A DNA stretch of 9,380 bases. It comes from an uncultured Vogesella sp. GTDB taxonomy: Bacteria > Pseudomonadota > Gammaproteobacteria > Burkholderiales > Chromobacteriaceae. A model generated the notes under the pieces. That model was not told the DNA's origin, ran no database searches, and worked only from the letters and a program-made list of their open reading frames with translations. The position numbers and the translations under genes are program-made. Of this stretch, positions 1-7,751 are shown piece by piece; within the stretch, counting starts at the first letter, position 1, and every line of letters begins with the position of its first letter. The stretch lies in the NCBI GenBank assembly GCA_946479405.1, contig CAMLGD010000128.1, forward strand, positions 1 to 9,380. The letters run 5' to 3'.

Positions 1-18
1 GCGGCCAACGTTGGCCGC
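1..18. repeat. Perfect 18-base palindrome (left copy)
   Basis: GCGGCCAACGTTGGCCGC is identical to its own reverse complement. It touches the window edge, so longer arms may be cut off. Positions 9293-9310 carry the same 18 bases with a single change (C for A at the seventh base). It could be a small dispersed palindromic repeat or the stem of a terminator for a gene to the left; the tail ATTGAATTTG is only moderately T-rich. The palindrome and the second copy are seen directly; the role is inference. Confidence 0.55.
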
Positions 19-121
19 ATTGAATTTGCTTAGCAGTTCTTCTCGCTTCGTGGCGCCCTGCCCGGCTGCTATACCTGCCCAGGCACCGGCCGCAATCGCT
101 GCGGCTCCACCCACCACCAGC

Positions 122-127
122 AAGGGG
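122..127 (+). promoter_or_regulatory. Ribosome binding site deciding the GTG start of yfcF
   Basis: AAGGGG lies six bases before the GTG at 134. The in-frame ATG at 11 has no comparable site and would add 41 low-complexity residues rich in Ala, Pro and Ser that the family lacks. The site therefore places the start at 134. Confidence 0.75.
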
Positions 128-133
128 AATACC

Positions 134-781
134 GTGTCGCAACCTACTCTGCACTTGTATGTCGATAGCCAGTTTTCCAGCCTGTACGCATTGTCGGCAT
201 TCGTGGCGCTGACCGAAAAAAATCTCGACTTCCAGCTCCACAGCGTCGATCTGGCCGCCCGTGCCCAGCACGCCGCCGACTATGCCGCACTGTCGCTCAC
301 CCGCCGCGTGCCCACGCTGCGGCATGGTGATTTTGCACTGTCGGAATCCTCCGCCATCAGCGAATACCTGGATGAGCAGTTTGCCGGCAACACGCTGTAC
401 CCAACCGCTCCGCAACCCAAGGCCCGCGCACGCCAGCTGCAAGCCTGGCTGCGCAGCGACCTGCAACTGCTGCGCCAGGAACGCGGCAGCGATGTGATCT
501 TTGCCGCAGCCCGCAAGGCGGCACTATCACCGGCGGCGCATGAAGCCGCCGCCAAGCTGTTCGCCATCGCCGATACGCTGCTGCCGGACAATGCGGCCAA
601 CCTGTTCGGCGACTGGAGCATCGCCGACCTGGACCTGGCGGCCACGCTGAACCGGCTGGTGCTGCATGGCGACGCGGTGCCGGAGAAGCTGGCGCACTAC
701 GCGCGGCAACAATGGCAGCGCCCGGCGGTGCAACGCTGGCTGCTGCAGGCGGCCCAGGCGCGCCACAGCCACGCCGCCTGA
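134..781 (+). CDS. yfcF: Glutathione S-transferase, YfcF type
   Basis: Cytosolic glutathione S-transferase of 215 residues, matching the roughly 214 of E. coli YfcF, a family member with glutathione-dependent transferase and peroxidase activity. The N-terminal thioredoxin-like domain (about 1-85) has candidate catalytic serines in FSS (14-16), the cis-proline motif RRVP (57-60) and the glutathione-binding turn SESSAI (70-75, with E71 and S72). The all-helical C-terminal domain contains family-typical stretches QAWLRSDL (103-110) and NRLVLHGD (173-180), which I recognise from YfcF. The GTG start at 134 rests on the Shine-Dalgarno at 122-127; the reading frame stays open upstream to an ATG at 11, but that extension has no counterpart in the family. 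The next gene follows in the same direction after 127 bases. Natural substrate is unknown; an oxidative-stress or detoxification role is inference, made more likely by the flavoprotein reductase next door. Confidence 0.9.
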   Translation: MSQPTLHLYVDSQFSSLYALSAFVALTEKNLDFQLHSVDLAARAQHAADYAALSLTRRVPTLRHGDFALSESSAISEYLDEQFAGNTLYPTAPQPKARARQLQAWLRSDLQLLRQERGSDVIFAAARKAALSPAAHEAAAKLFAIADTLLPDNAANLFGDWSIADLDLAATLNRLVLHGDAVPEKLAHYARQQWQRPAVQRWLLQAAQARHSHAA

Positions 782-896
782 GCCGCCTGCCGCAGACATG
801 ACGCCCAGGCCCGCTACATGTCGTGGCTTGGGTTTTGGCCGTCGTTACCTACACTGGAAGCTGAGTCTTCCTACCCCACCAGGCAAGACCTGCGAC

Positions 897-902
897 AAGG
901 AG
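897..902 (+). promoter_or_regulatory. Ribosome binding site deciding the GTG start of the FMN reductase
   Basis: AAGGAG sits six bases before the GTG at 909. The frame is open back to 666, inside yfcF, but that extension does not resemble a flavodoxin-like fold, while the sequence from 909 begins exactly as the family does. Confidence 0.8.
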
Positions 903-908
903 AACAGT

Positions 909-1544
909 GTGAGCAACGCCCCCAAAATCCTGGCCTTTGCCGGCAGCGCGCGAAGGGATTCCTGGAACAAGAAACTGGCGGCCATCGCGGCGGAAGGCGC
1001 AGCGATCGCTGGCGCGGAAGTGACGCAGATCGACCTGCGCGACTTTCCGATACCGCTGTACGATGGCGACGACGAAAGCGAATACGGCATGCCGGCCAAT
1101 GTGCTGACACTGCGCGAACTGATGCTGGCGCACCAGGGTCTGCTGATCGCCTCGCCGGAGTACAACGGCTCGATCTCGCCACTACTGAAGAACCTGATTG
1201 ACTGGACCTCGCGCCCGGTACCCGGCAGCAATGGGCCGTCGCCATACAGTGGCAAAGTGGCCACGCTGCTAAGCGCCTCACCCGGTGGCTTTGGCGGCCT
1301 GCGCGGGCTGGTGCACGTACGCGCCATTCTCGGCAACCTCGGCGTGATCGTGCTTCCGGAGCAGCTGGCGATCGGCAGTGCGCATGAGGCGTTTGCCGCC
1401 GACGGCAGCATGGTCAACAGCAAGCAACAGGCGGCGGTGGAAGAACTGGGCGCCGGGCAGGCACGACTGCTGGCCAAGCTGCACGGTTTGGCGCTGACCA
1501 CCGGCTGCACCGAGCGCCGCCACGACCCGTCGCGACTGAAGTAG
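909..1544 (+). CDS. NADPH-dependent FMN reductase / quinone reductase-like flavoprotein
   Basis: Flavodoxin-like reductase of 211 residues in the NADPH-dependent FMN reductase family (FMN_red; relatives include ChrR and azobenzene reductases), which transfers electrons from NAD(P)H through bound FMN to quinones, chromate, azo dyes or free flavin. The FMN phosphate loop is GSARRDSWNKKL (12-23, with S13, R15 and S18). The second flavin-contact segment PEYNGSISPLLKNLIDW (83-99) is very typical, and SASPGGFGGLRG (122-133) forms the third loop. The start is GTG at 909. A weak sigma-70-like pair, TTGGGT at 828-833 and TACACT at 850-855, lies in the gap after yfcF, so the gene may have its own promoter as well as readthrough. 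The C-terminal tail after about residue 195 is polar and shows no motif I know. The physiological acceptor cannot be named from sequence. Confidence 0.9.
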   Translation: MSNAPKILAFAGSARRDSWNKKLAAIAAEGAAIAGAEVTQIDLRDFPIPLYDGDDESEYGMPANVLTLRELMLAHQGLLIASPEYNGSISPLLKNLIDWTSRPVPGSNGPSPYSGKVATLLSASPGGFGGLRGLVHVRAILGNLGVIVLPEQLAIGSAHEAFAADGSMVNSKQQAAVEELGAGQARLLAKLHGLALTTGCTERRHDPSRLK

Positions 1545-1591
1545 GGCACGCCAAGGTTGGCCGCCAGCGGCCGTGCTGGGCGGCAACAAAA

Positions 1592-1619
1592 AATGGCCAT
1601 GGTGCGCACCATGGCCATT
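1592..1619 (-). terminator. Perfect 28-base palindrome, terminator of the parE operon
   Basis: All 28 bases equal their own reverse complement: the arm AATGGCCATGGTGC is followed by its exact mirror, allowing a 12-bp stem with a GCGC loop. On the minus strand it begins 45 bases after the parE stop and is followed at once by six T (1593-1588), the classic Rho-independent layout. On the plus strand the tail is TTGTTGTG, so weaker termination of the FMN reductase transcript from the left is also possible. Confidence 0.8.
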
Positions 1620-1663
1620 GTTGTGTCGCCTTGCCGGCGCGCGGCACGCAGGCAGTGCCTGCG

Positions 1664-3631
<1,968 letters not shown>

Positions 3632-3645
3632 GGCTGTTATTCAGA

Positions 3646-4266
3646 TCAGTAACGCGCCGCCTGCAGCGTCGCGAGTTGTCGGTTGTGAGCCGGTGCCAGC
3701 GTCAGCTGGGCCAGCAAGGCGCCGCACAGCGCCAGGAACATATCCCACTGCGTGTCCCACGGGTCACCCTGGGTAGCGAGAAAGGCATCGGCTCCCGACC
3801 CCAGCGCCAGCGCGGTCCACCATTCAATCAGCTCGTACAGCGCAGAGAAGGCCAGACAGAAGCAGGTAGTGAGGAATGCCAGCCAGCTGCCACGCAACGG
3901 CGTCTTGCGATGGAGCACCTCGCGCGCCAGCAGCGCCGGAAAAAAGCCCTGCGCCAGGTGGCCGATACGATCGTAGTGATTGCGGCTGAAATCGAAAAAA
4001 TCCTGCAGCCAGAAGCCCAGCGGCGTCAGCGCGTAGGTGTAGTGTGCGCCGATCAGCAGGATGATGGCGTGCAGCGCCATCGCCCATGCGGCCAACCTGG
4101 TCCATGGAAAGCGCCCCCACAGCAGCCACACCAGTGGCAGCCCCACAACTGCAGGCAGCGCCTCCAGCCACCAGGTGGCGGCATCATGCGGTTGCCATGC
4201 CGACCAGGCAGCAACAACGGCCACGGCTGCAAATGCAGCGCGTGGCCGTGGAAAAGAAGAGATCAT
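3646..4266 (-). CDS. yjdF: DUF2238 inner-membrane protein, YjdF type
   Basis: Integral membrane protein of 206 residues in the DUF2238 (E. coli YjdF) family; function unknown. Hydrophobic segments at about 10-22, 36-50, 59-74, 128-146 and 174-190 suggest five or so membrane helices. The family-conserved polar stretches are intact: LIGAHYTY (71-78), FFDFSRNHYDRIGH (90-103), ALLARE (111-116), YELIEWW (144-150) and GADAFLATQGDPWDTQWD (158-175). The many His, Asp and Glu near membrane boundaries would fit metal binding or a membrane enzyme, but that is speculation. I chose ATG 4266; an in-frame GTG at 4281 would add MAGLV but overlaps the only GGAG (4284-4281), so it has no ribosome site. rppH lies 21 bases upstream and parE 14 bases downstream, all on the same strand. 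Confidence 0.87.
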   Translation of the reverse strand: MISSFPRPRAAFAAVAVVAAWSAWQPHDAATWWLEALPAVVGLPLVWLLWGRFPWTRLAAWAMALHAIILLIGAHYTYALTPLGFWLQDFFDFSRNHYDRIGHLAQGFFPALLAREVLHRKTPLRGSWLAFLTTCFCLAFSALYELIEWWTALALGSGADAFLATQGDPWDTQWDMFLALCGALLAQLTLAPAHNRQLATLQAARY

Positions 4267-4287
4267 CACGAGTCCGGCCACTCCGGG

Positions 4288-4812
4288 CTAGGGCGCGTCG
4301 CCCCCGCCTGTCCGTTTCAGATAGTCGCTGTAGCTTTCCACCCCCTTGAGGAAGCGGGTCAGCTCGGTCAGCGCACGCTCGTACACATCTTTCTTGAATT
4401 CAATCACCGCATCCACCGGCGCCCAGTAGTCGTTCCAGCGCCAGCCATCAAACTCGGGGTGACTGGTTGCCCGCAGGCAGACATCACACTCGCGGCCAAC
4501 CATGCGCAACAGGAACCAGATCTGTTTCTGACCGCGGTAACTACCGCGCCATTCGCGCCGTACCCAGTTGGTTGGCACGTCGTAGCGCAGCCAGTCGCGG
4601 GTGCGTCCCAGAATCTTGACATGTTGCGGCAGCAGGCCGACTTCTTCCAAAAGCTCGCGGTACATGGCGGCTTCGGGGCTTTCGCCAGGTTTGATGCCTC
4701 CTTGCGGAAATTGCCACGAGTGCTCACGCACCCGCTTGCCCCAGAACACCTCGTTTTTGCCATTCACGAGGATGATTCCGACATTGGGGCGATATCCGTC
4801 CCGGTCCAGCAT
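4288..4812 (-). CDS. rppH: RNA 5' pyrophosphohydrolase
   Basis: Nudix hydrolase that converts the 5' triphosphate of transcripts to a monophosphate, opening them to RNase E and so starting mRNA decay. The 174 residues match the usual RppH size. The start [18 protein letters not shown] (1-18) and [18 protein letters not shown] (24-41) are hallmarks of the family. The Nudix box runs from G38 to L60 in the pattern G-x5-E-x7-REL-x-EE-x-G-L, with metal-binding E53, E56 and E57. The segments [10 protein letters not shown] and [16 protein letters not shown], then PEFDGWRW, complete the standard fold and strongly recall Neisseriales RppH. The ATG at 4812 has only a weak AGG upstream (CAGG, about seven bases away). 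First gene of the probable rppH-yjdF-parE operon; its promoter must lie in the 339-base divergent gap, but I see no convincing -35/-10 pair for it. Confidence 0.95.
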   Translation of the reverse strand: MLDRDGYRPNVGIILVNGKNEVFWGKRVREHSWQFPQGGIKPGESPEAAMYRELLEEVGLLPQHVKILGRTRDWLRYDVPTNWVRREWRGSYRGQKQIWFLLRMVGRECDVCLRATSHPEFDGWRWNDYWAPVDAVIEFKKDVYERALTELTRFLKGVESYSDYLKRTGGGDAP

Positions 4813-4892
4813 GGAAAAACCTGTAGTTCGTTAGTTGGCTCGATTTTTGCACATTTCGCATTTGTGCGCCATGCAGCGCCGGTTGTTGCGAG

Positions 4893-4923
4893 CGTGGCGC
4901 CGGTGTCACACACCCACGCCACG
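4893..4923. repeat. Nested inverted repeat upstream of the puuA-like promoter
   Basis: CGTGGCG (4893-4899) pairs with CGCCACG (4917-4923), and inside it GGTGT (4902-4906) pairs with ACACC (4910-4914) around a CAC loop, leaving a two-by-two internal mismatch. No T-run follows on either strand, so it is not a normal terminator. It ends 25 bases before the candidate -35 box at 4948, a suitable place for an activator or shared operator. The pairing is seen; the operator role is inference. Confidence 0.5.
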
Positions 4924-4947
4924 TCCAATAGCTTTCGTTAAATAAAA

Positions 4948-4976
4948 TTGACGAAATATCGAATATTCGGCTAAAA
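4948..4976 (+). promoter_or_regulatory. Candidate sigma-70 promoter of the puuA-like gene
   Basis: TTGACG (4948-4953) is five of six to the -35 consensus; 17 bases later is CTAAAA (4971-4976), a poor -10. The block is markedly AT-rich against a GC-rich background. A perfect ten-base palindrome CGAATATTCG (4960-4969) sits in the spacer, where a bound repressor would block polymerase. A transcript from here would carry a leader of roughly 170 bases. Confidence 0.4.
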
Positions 4977-5006
4977 AATTAGACACACCGCCACCTGGAG
5001 CCGCTC

Positions 5007-5204
5007 ATGGACTGCAGTTCTGCGCCTTGGCCACCCCGCCGCGGCAGCCAGCTGGCGTTTGGCGTGTTCGAACAGCCACTCAGCGCCGTCGGAGGCAGCA
5101 AGCAGCATCGCACCGCTGTCTTTTCTACTGCCCAACTGACGGAGCTATTCCATGAGTCAAACACGCCAGGACTGGCTGCAAGCGCACGCCATCACCCACA
5201 TTGA
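5007..5204 (+). CDS. Possible small upstream ORF or leader peptide
   Basis: A 65-codon frame starts at ATG 5007 with GGAG six bases before it (4997-5000), a better-placed ribosome site than several confirmed genes here have. It starts about 30 bases after the candidate promoter and overlaps the first 53 bases of the puuA-like gene in a different frame, ending at 5204. The peptide (begins MDCSSAPWPP, ends SARHHPH) shows no domain, signal or membrane segment that I know. If translated it could couple or gate translation of the downstream gene, as polyamine- or ornithine-sensing leader peptides do elsewhere. Open frames of this length arise by chance in GC-rich DNA, so the case rests on the ribosome site and position only. 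Confidence 0.25.
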   Translation: MDCSSAPWPPRRGSQLAFGVFEQPLSAVGGSKQHRTAVFSTAQLTELFHESNTPGLAASARHHPH

Positions 5205-6441
5205 ATGCCTTATCCCCGACCTGAACGGCCTGCCACGCGGCAAGCTGGTACCGGTCAGCCACTACCCCCACAGCGGCCAGCTGCATTTTCCGCAAGTCAG
5301 CCTGCTGCAGACGCTGATGGGCGATCCACAGCAACAGCTGGTGCCGGACAACGACCCGGACATGCTGCTACTACCGGACGACAGCAGCCTCAGCCTGAAG
5401 CCGGGCAACGGGCGCCGCATTGCGCAGCTGATTCACAATTGCCACTACGAAGACGGTCGCATGGTGCCGTTTGCCCCACGCAGCGTGCTCAAGCAGGTGC
5501 TGGCGCAATACCAACAGGCAGGGCTGACGCCGCAGGTGGCTCCTGAAATCGAGTTTTACCTGCTGAACGCCGACGGCCAGCAGGCGGAAGCACCGGGGGC
5601 GGCCTACTCGCTGGATCATGCCCAGCAACACGAAGGTTTCTTTGCCGCACTGGAGCAGCAGTGCCATCAGCAGGGCATTGCCACCGACATCCTGCTGCAC
5701 GAGGTCGGTAACGGCCAATACGAACTCAATCTGCAGCACGGCGACGCGCTACAGCTGGCCGACCAGGTCTTTCTGCTGAAGCGCACCCTGCGTGCGCTGG
5801 CAGCGGGACACGGCCTGAAAGCCTGCTTTATGGCCAAGCCGTTTGCCGGACAGCCCGGCAGCGCCATGCACATTCATCAGAGCCTGCAGGACAAGGTTGG
5901 CCGCAATGTTTTCAGCCGTGCTGACGGCAGCGAACATCCGCGCTTTGCACACTACATCGCCGGGCTGCAGCAGCATCTGCCGGCCGCCATGGCGCTACTG
6001 GCCCCCAACCCCAATGCCTACCGCCGGCTGGCGGCCAATACCGCGGCCCCCATCAATGTGGAATGGGGTTACGACAACCGTAGCTGCGGCCTGCGCGTAC
6101 CAGCATCTGCCGCACAAGCGCGGCGAGTGGAAAACCGCCTGCCCGGCATCGACTGCAACCCTTACCTGGCACTGGCCGCCACGCTGGCCTGCGGTTTGCT
6201 TGGTCTGCAAGCCGAATTGCCGGCTACGCCAGCACTCACCGGCAGCGCCTATGGCAAGCAGGCCACGCTACCACCGGACCTGGCTGTCGCATTAACCACA
6301 TTGGCGGCAGACAGCAGACTGACCCAATTGCTGGGCAACGAATTTGTTAGCCAGTTCATTGCCCTCAAACGGGTAGAGCTGGCTGATTTTCAGCAGCAGA
6401 TAAGCCAATGGGAGCGTACGCATCTGCTGGATCAGGCGTAG
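5152..6441 (+). CDS. puuA: Glutamine synthetase family protein, probable gamma-glutamylpolyamine synthetase
   Basis: Member of the glutamine synthetase superfamily of the PuuA/SpuI kind, which use ATP to join glutamate to putrescine or another amine as the first step of polyamine breakdown. Metal and catalytic residues are present: E132 and E134 (PEIEFYL), E184 and E191 (HEVGNGQYELNL), H240 and S244 (GSAMHIHQS), R310 and R315 (WGYDNRSCGLRVP), and E327 with R329 in RVENRLPG. The start MSQTRQDWLQAHAIT and DLNGLPRGKLVP (23-34) are normal for the group. No adenylylation-site context of assimilatory GlnA is evident. At 429 residues it is somewhat short of the usual 450-470; the segment LQTLMGDPQQQLVPDNDPDM (51-70) looks trimmed against relatives. 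Ribosome site GGAG at 5141. The polyamine-binding protein gene that follows supports a polyamine substrate, but another amine is possible. Confidence 0.85.
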   Translation: MSQTRQDWLQAHAITHIECLIPDLNGLPRGKLVPVSHYPHSGQLHFPQVSLLQTLMGDPQQQLVPDNDPDMLLLPDDSSLSLKPGNGRRIAQLIHNCHYEDGRMVPFAPRSVLKQVLAQYQQAGLTPQVAPEIEFYLLNADGQQAEAPGAAYSLDHAQQHEGFFAALEQQCHQQGIATDILLHEVGNGQYELNLQHGDALQLADQVFLLKRTLRALAAGHGLKACFMAKPFAGQPGSAMHIHQSLQDKVGRNVFSRADGSEHPRFAHYIAGLQQHLPAAMALLAPNPNAYRRLAANTAAPINVEWGYDNRSCGLRVPASAAQARRVENRLPGIDCNPYLALAATLACGLLGLQAELPATPALTGSAYGKQATLPPDLAVALTTLAADSRLTQLLGNEFVSQFIALKRVELADFQQQISQWERTHLLDQA

Positions 6442-6493
6442 GCCGTGCCATTGGTTTATGCACTTCGATTTATTAAATCATCAGAGTTGTTTT

Positions 6494-6516
6494 CTCCCCT
6501 ACGGGGGGGTTTAATT
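6494..6516 (+). terminator. Possible terminator after the puuA-like gene
   Basis: CTCCCC (6494-6499) can pair with GGGGGG (6503-6508), one pair being U-G, around a UAC loop; TTTAATT follows after one further G. The stem is short and the T-run is broken by AA, so termination may be partial, leaving some readthrough into the binding-protein gene. Confidence 0.4.
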
Positions 6517-6537
6517 AGCAGGCTTGTTGTATATAAC
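6510..6537 (+). promoter_or_regulatory. Candidate promoter of the polyamine-binding protein gene
   Basis: TATAAC (6532-6537) is five of six to the -10 consensus and lies 38 bases before the ATG. The best -35, TTTAAT (6510-6515) with a 16-base spacer, is weak and coincides with the tail of the preceding hairpin. An activator-dependent promoter would fit such a poor -35, but no operator is recognised. Confidence 0.4.
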
Positions 6538-6575
6538 GCTTACAGGCTTCTGCGGGAGCACTTCAAGGAGAAACC

Positions 6576-7673
6576 ATGAAGAAATCTATCCTGGCCCTGT
6601 CACTCGGGCTGGCCCTGGCAGGCATCACTGGTAGCGCTGCGGCCGCCACCAAAGAACTGAACGTCTACAACTGGTCGGACTACATTGCCGAGTCGACCAT
6701 CCCGAATTTCCAGAAAGCCACCGGCATCAAGGTGCGTTACGACGTGTACGACAGTAACGAGATCCTGCAGGCCAAGATGCTGACCGGCAAATCCGGCTAC
6801 GACCTGGTGCATCCGTCCAATACCTTCCTGGCCAAGCAGATCCAGGGTGGGCTGTATCAGCCGCTGGATCGCGCCAAGATCCCGAACTACAAGAATCTGG
6901 ATCCGGAGCTAATGAAGCTGATGACCGCTTTCGACCCGGGCAACAAGTTCGCGGTACCGTACTTCTGGGGTATCAACACCATCGGCATCAACCCGGACAA
7001 GGTCAACAAGGCACTGGGCGGCAAGCTGCCGGATAACCAGTGGGACCTGCTGTTCAAGCCGGAATACCTGTCCAAGCTGAAGAGCTGTGGCGTGAGCATG
7101 CTGGACTCCCCGGCGGAAGTGTTCCCGGTGATCCTGCACTACATGGGCAAAAATCCGGCCAGCACCAGCGAAGCTGATTACAAGGCCGCCGCAGCGCTGC
7201 TCAAGCCGCTGCGTAGCAGCATCACTCGCTTCTCCTCCTCCGGTTACATCAACGAGCTGGCCGGTGGTTCGCTGTGCATGGTGCTGGGCTACGGTGGTGA
7301 CCTGAACATCGCCAAGAAGCGCGCCGAAGAAGCCAAGAATGGCGTGAAAGTTCAGCCGCTGGTGCCGAAGCAAGGTGTGGCGATCTGGGTAGACAGCATG
7401 GTGATGCCGAAAGACGCCAAGAACGTGGACAATGCCTACTCTTGGATCAATTACATGCTGGATGCCAAGGTGGCAGCAGCCAATGCCAACTCGGTGAGCT
7501 ATGCACCGGGCAGCCTGGCGGCCCGCCCGTTCATCGACAAGCAGAACCTGGCCAATCCATCCATCTTCCCAGGCAAGGACGTTGTGGCCAAGAGTTTCGT
7601 GATGCCGAGCATGGATCCGAAAACCCAGCGCCTGACCACTCGCCTGTGGCAAGAGTTCAAGACTGGCAAGTAA
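6576..7673 (+). CDS. potF: Periplasmic polyamine-binding protein (PotF/SpuD/SpuE type)
   Basis: Secreted solute-binding protein that delivers putrescine or spermidine to an ABC importer. A signal peptide (1 to about 23: MKK, hydrophobic core, then GSAAA) precedes the mature start near TKELNVYNW. Length 365 is close to the 370 of E. coli PotF. By hand alignment to PotF as I recall it, the ligand residues W37, S38, D39 and Y40 are W33, S34, D35 and Y36; S85 is S81; E185 is E181; D247 is D242; D278 is D273; Y314 is Y309. Two aromatic wall residues differ: W244 becomes Y239 and F276 becomes W271. The pair of cysteines C171 and C234 is also kept. AAGGAG lies five bases before the ATG. No permease or ATPase gene follows; a strong terminator comes right after the stop, so the gene acts as a single unit with partners elsewhere. 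Confidence 0.93.
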   Translation: MKKSILALSLGLALAGITGSAAAATKELNVYNWSDYIAESTIPNFQKATGIKVRYDVYDSNEILQAKMLTGKSGYDLVHPSNTFLAKQIQGGLYQPLDRAKIPNYKNLDPELMKLMTAFDPGNKFAVPYFWGINTIGINPDKVNKALGGKLPDNQWDLLFKPEYLSKLKSCGVSMLDSPAEVFPVILHYMGKNPASTSEADYKAAAALLKPLRSSITRFSSSGYINELAGGSLCMVLGYGGDLNIAKKRAEEAKNGVKVQPLVPKQGVAIWVDSMVMPKDAKNVDNAYSWINYMLDAKVAAANANSVSYAPGSLAARPFIDKQNLANPSIFPGKDVVAKSFVMPSMDPKTQRLTTRLWQEFKTGK

Positions 7674-7680
7674 GCCAACC

Positions 7681-7707
7681 GGGCCGGCCTAGCCGGCCCT
7701 TTTTCTT
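7681..7707 (+). terminator. Rho-independent terminator of the polyamine-binding protein gene
   Basis: GGGCCGGC (7681-7688) pairs perfectly with GCCGGCCC (7692-7699) around a CTA loop, followed by TTTTTCTT (7700-7707). It begins seven bases after the stop codon. A textbook intrinsic terminator, separating this gene from pssA. Confidence 0.92.
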
Positions 7708-7751
7708 GGCACAAGTGTTAGCATCGCTTGTTGCCTCGACAGTTAACCCTC

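Larger units (their letters stand above)
4813..5151. other. Divergent regulatory region between rppH and the puuA-like gene
   Basis: This 339-base gap separates two divergent genes. From the left it holds: the weak ribosome site of rppH; an imperfect dyad GCACA...TGTGC (4849-4867); a strong nested dyad at 4893-4923; an AT-rich block (4936-4982) with a sigma-70-like promoter pointing right; a Shine-Dalgarno GGAG (4997-5000) with an ATG at 5007 that opens a 65-codon frame; and GGAG at 5141-5144, the ribosome site of the puuA-like gene seven bases before its ATG. No RNA gene is recognised. Confidence 0.7.

Noticed and set aside
11..133. 41-residue N-terminal extension of the glutathione transferase as a targeting peptide
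   Set aside because: It lacks a basic start plus hydrophobic core typical of a signal peptide, the family is cytosolic, and the Shine-Dalgarno at 122-127 points to GTG 134.
773..790. Neisseriales DNA-uptake-sequence-like repeats (GCCGCCTG twice)
   Set aside because: They differ from the Neisseria core GCCGTCTGAA, lie partly in the yfcF coding end, and no other dense occurrences were noticed in the window.
845..1618. 257-codon minus-strand open frame across the FMN reductase gene
   Set aside because: Antisense to a clear family member, and its start lies inside the terminator palindrome; composition is Ser/Arg/Pro-rich with no family likeness.
3646..4266. Link to the yjdF azaaromatic riboswitch
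   Set aside because: That RNA motif controls a different, unrelated protein also named YjdF in Firmicutes; the DUF2238 protein here shares only the name, and the 21-base gap upstream is too short for such an RNA.
6909..7652. 247-codon minus-strand open frame inside the polyamine-binding protein gene
   Set aside because: Shadow frame; His- and Val-rich translation without recognisable domain.
7707..7722. Sigma-54-like element TGGCAC-AAGTG-TTAGC before pssA
   Set aside because: The GG and GC elements are 11 bases apart, not 10, and the -12 part is TTAGC not TTGC; sigma-54 promoters tolerate spacing changes poorly.
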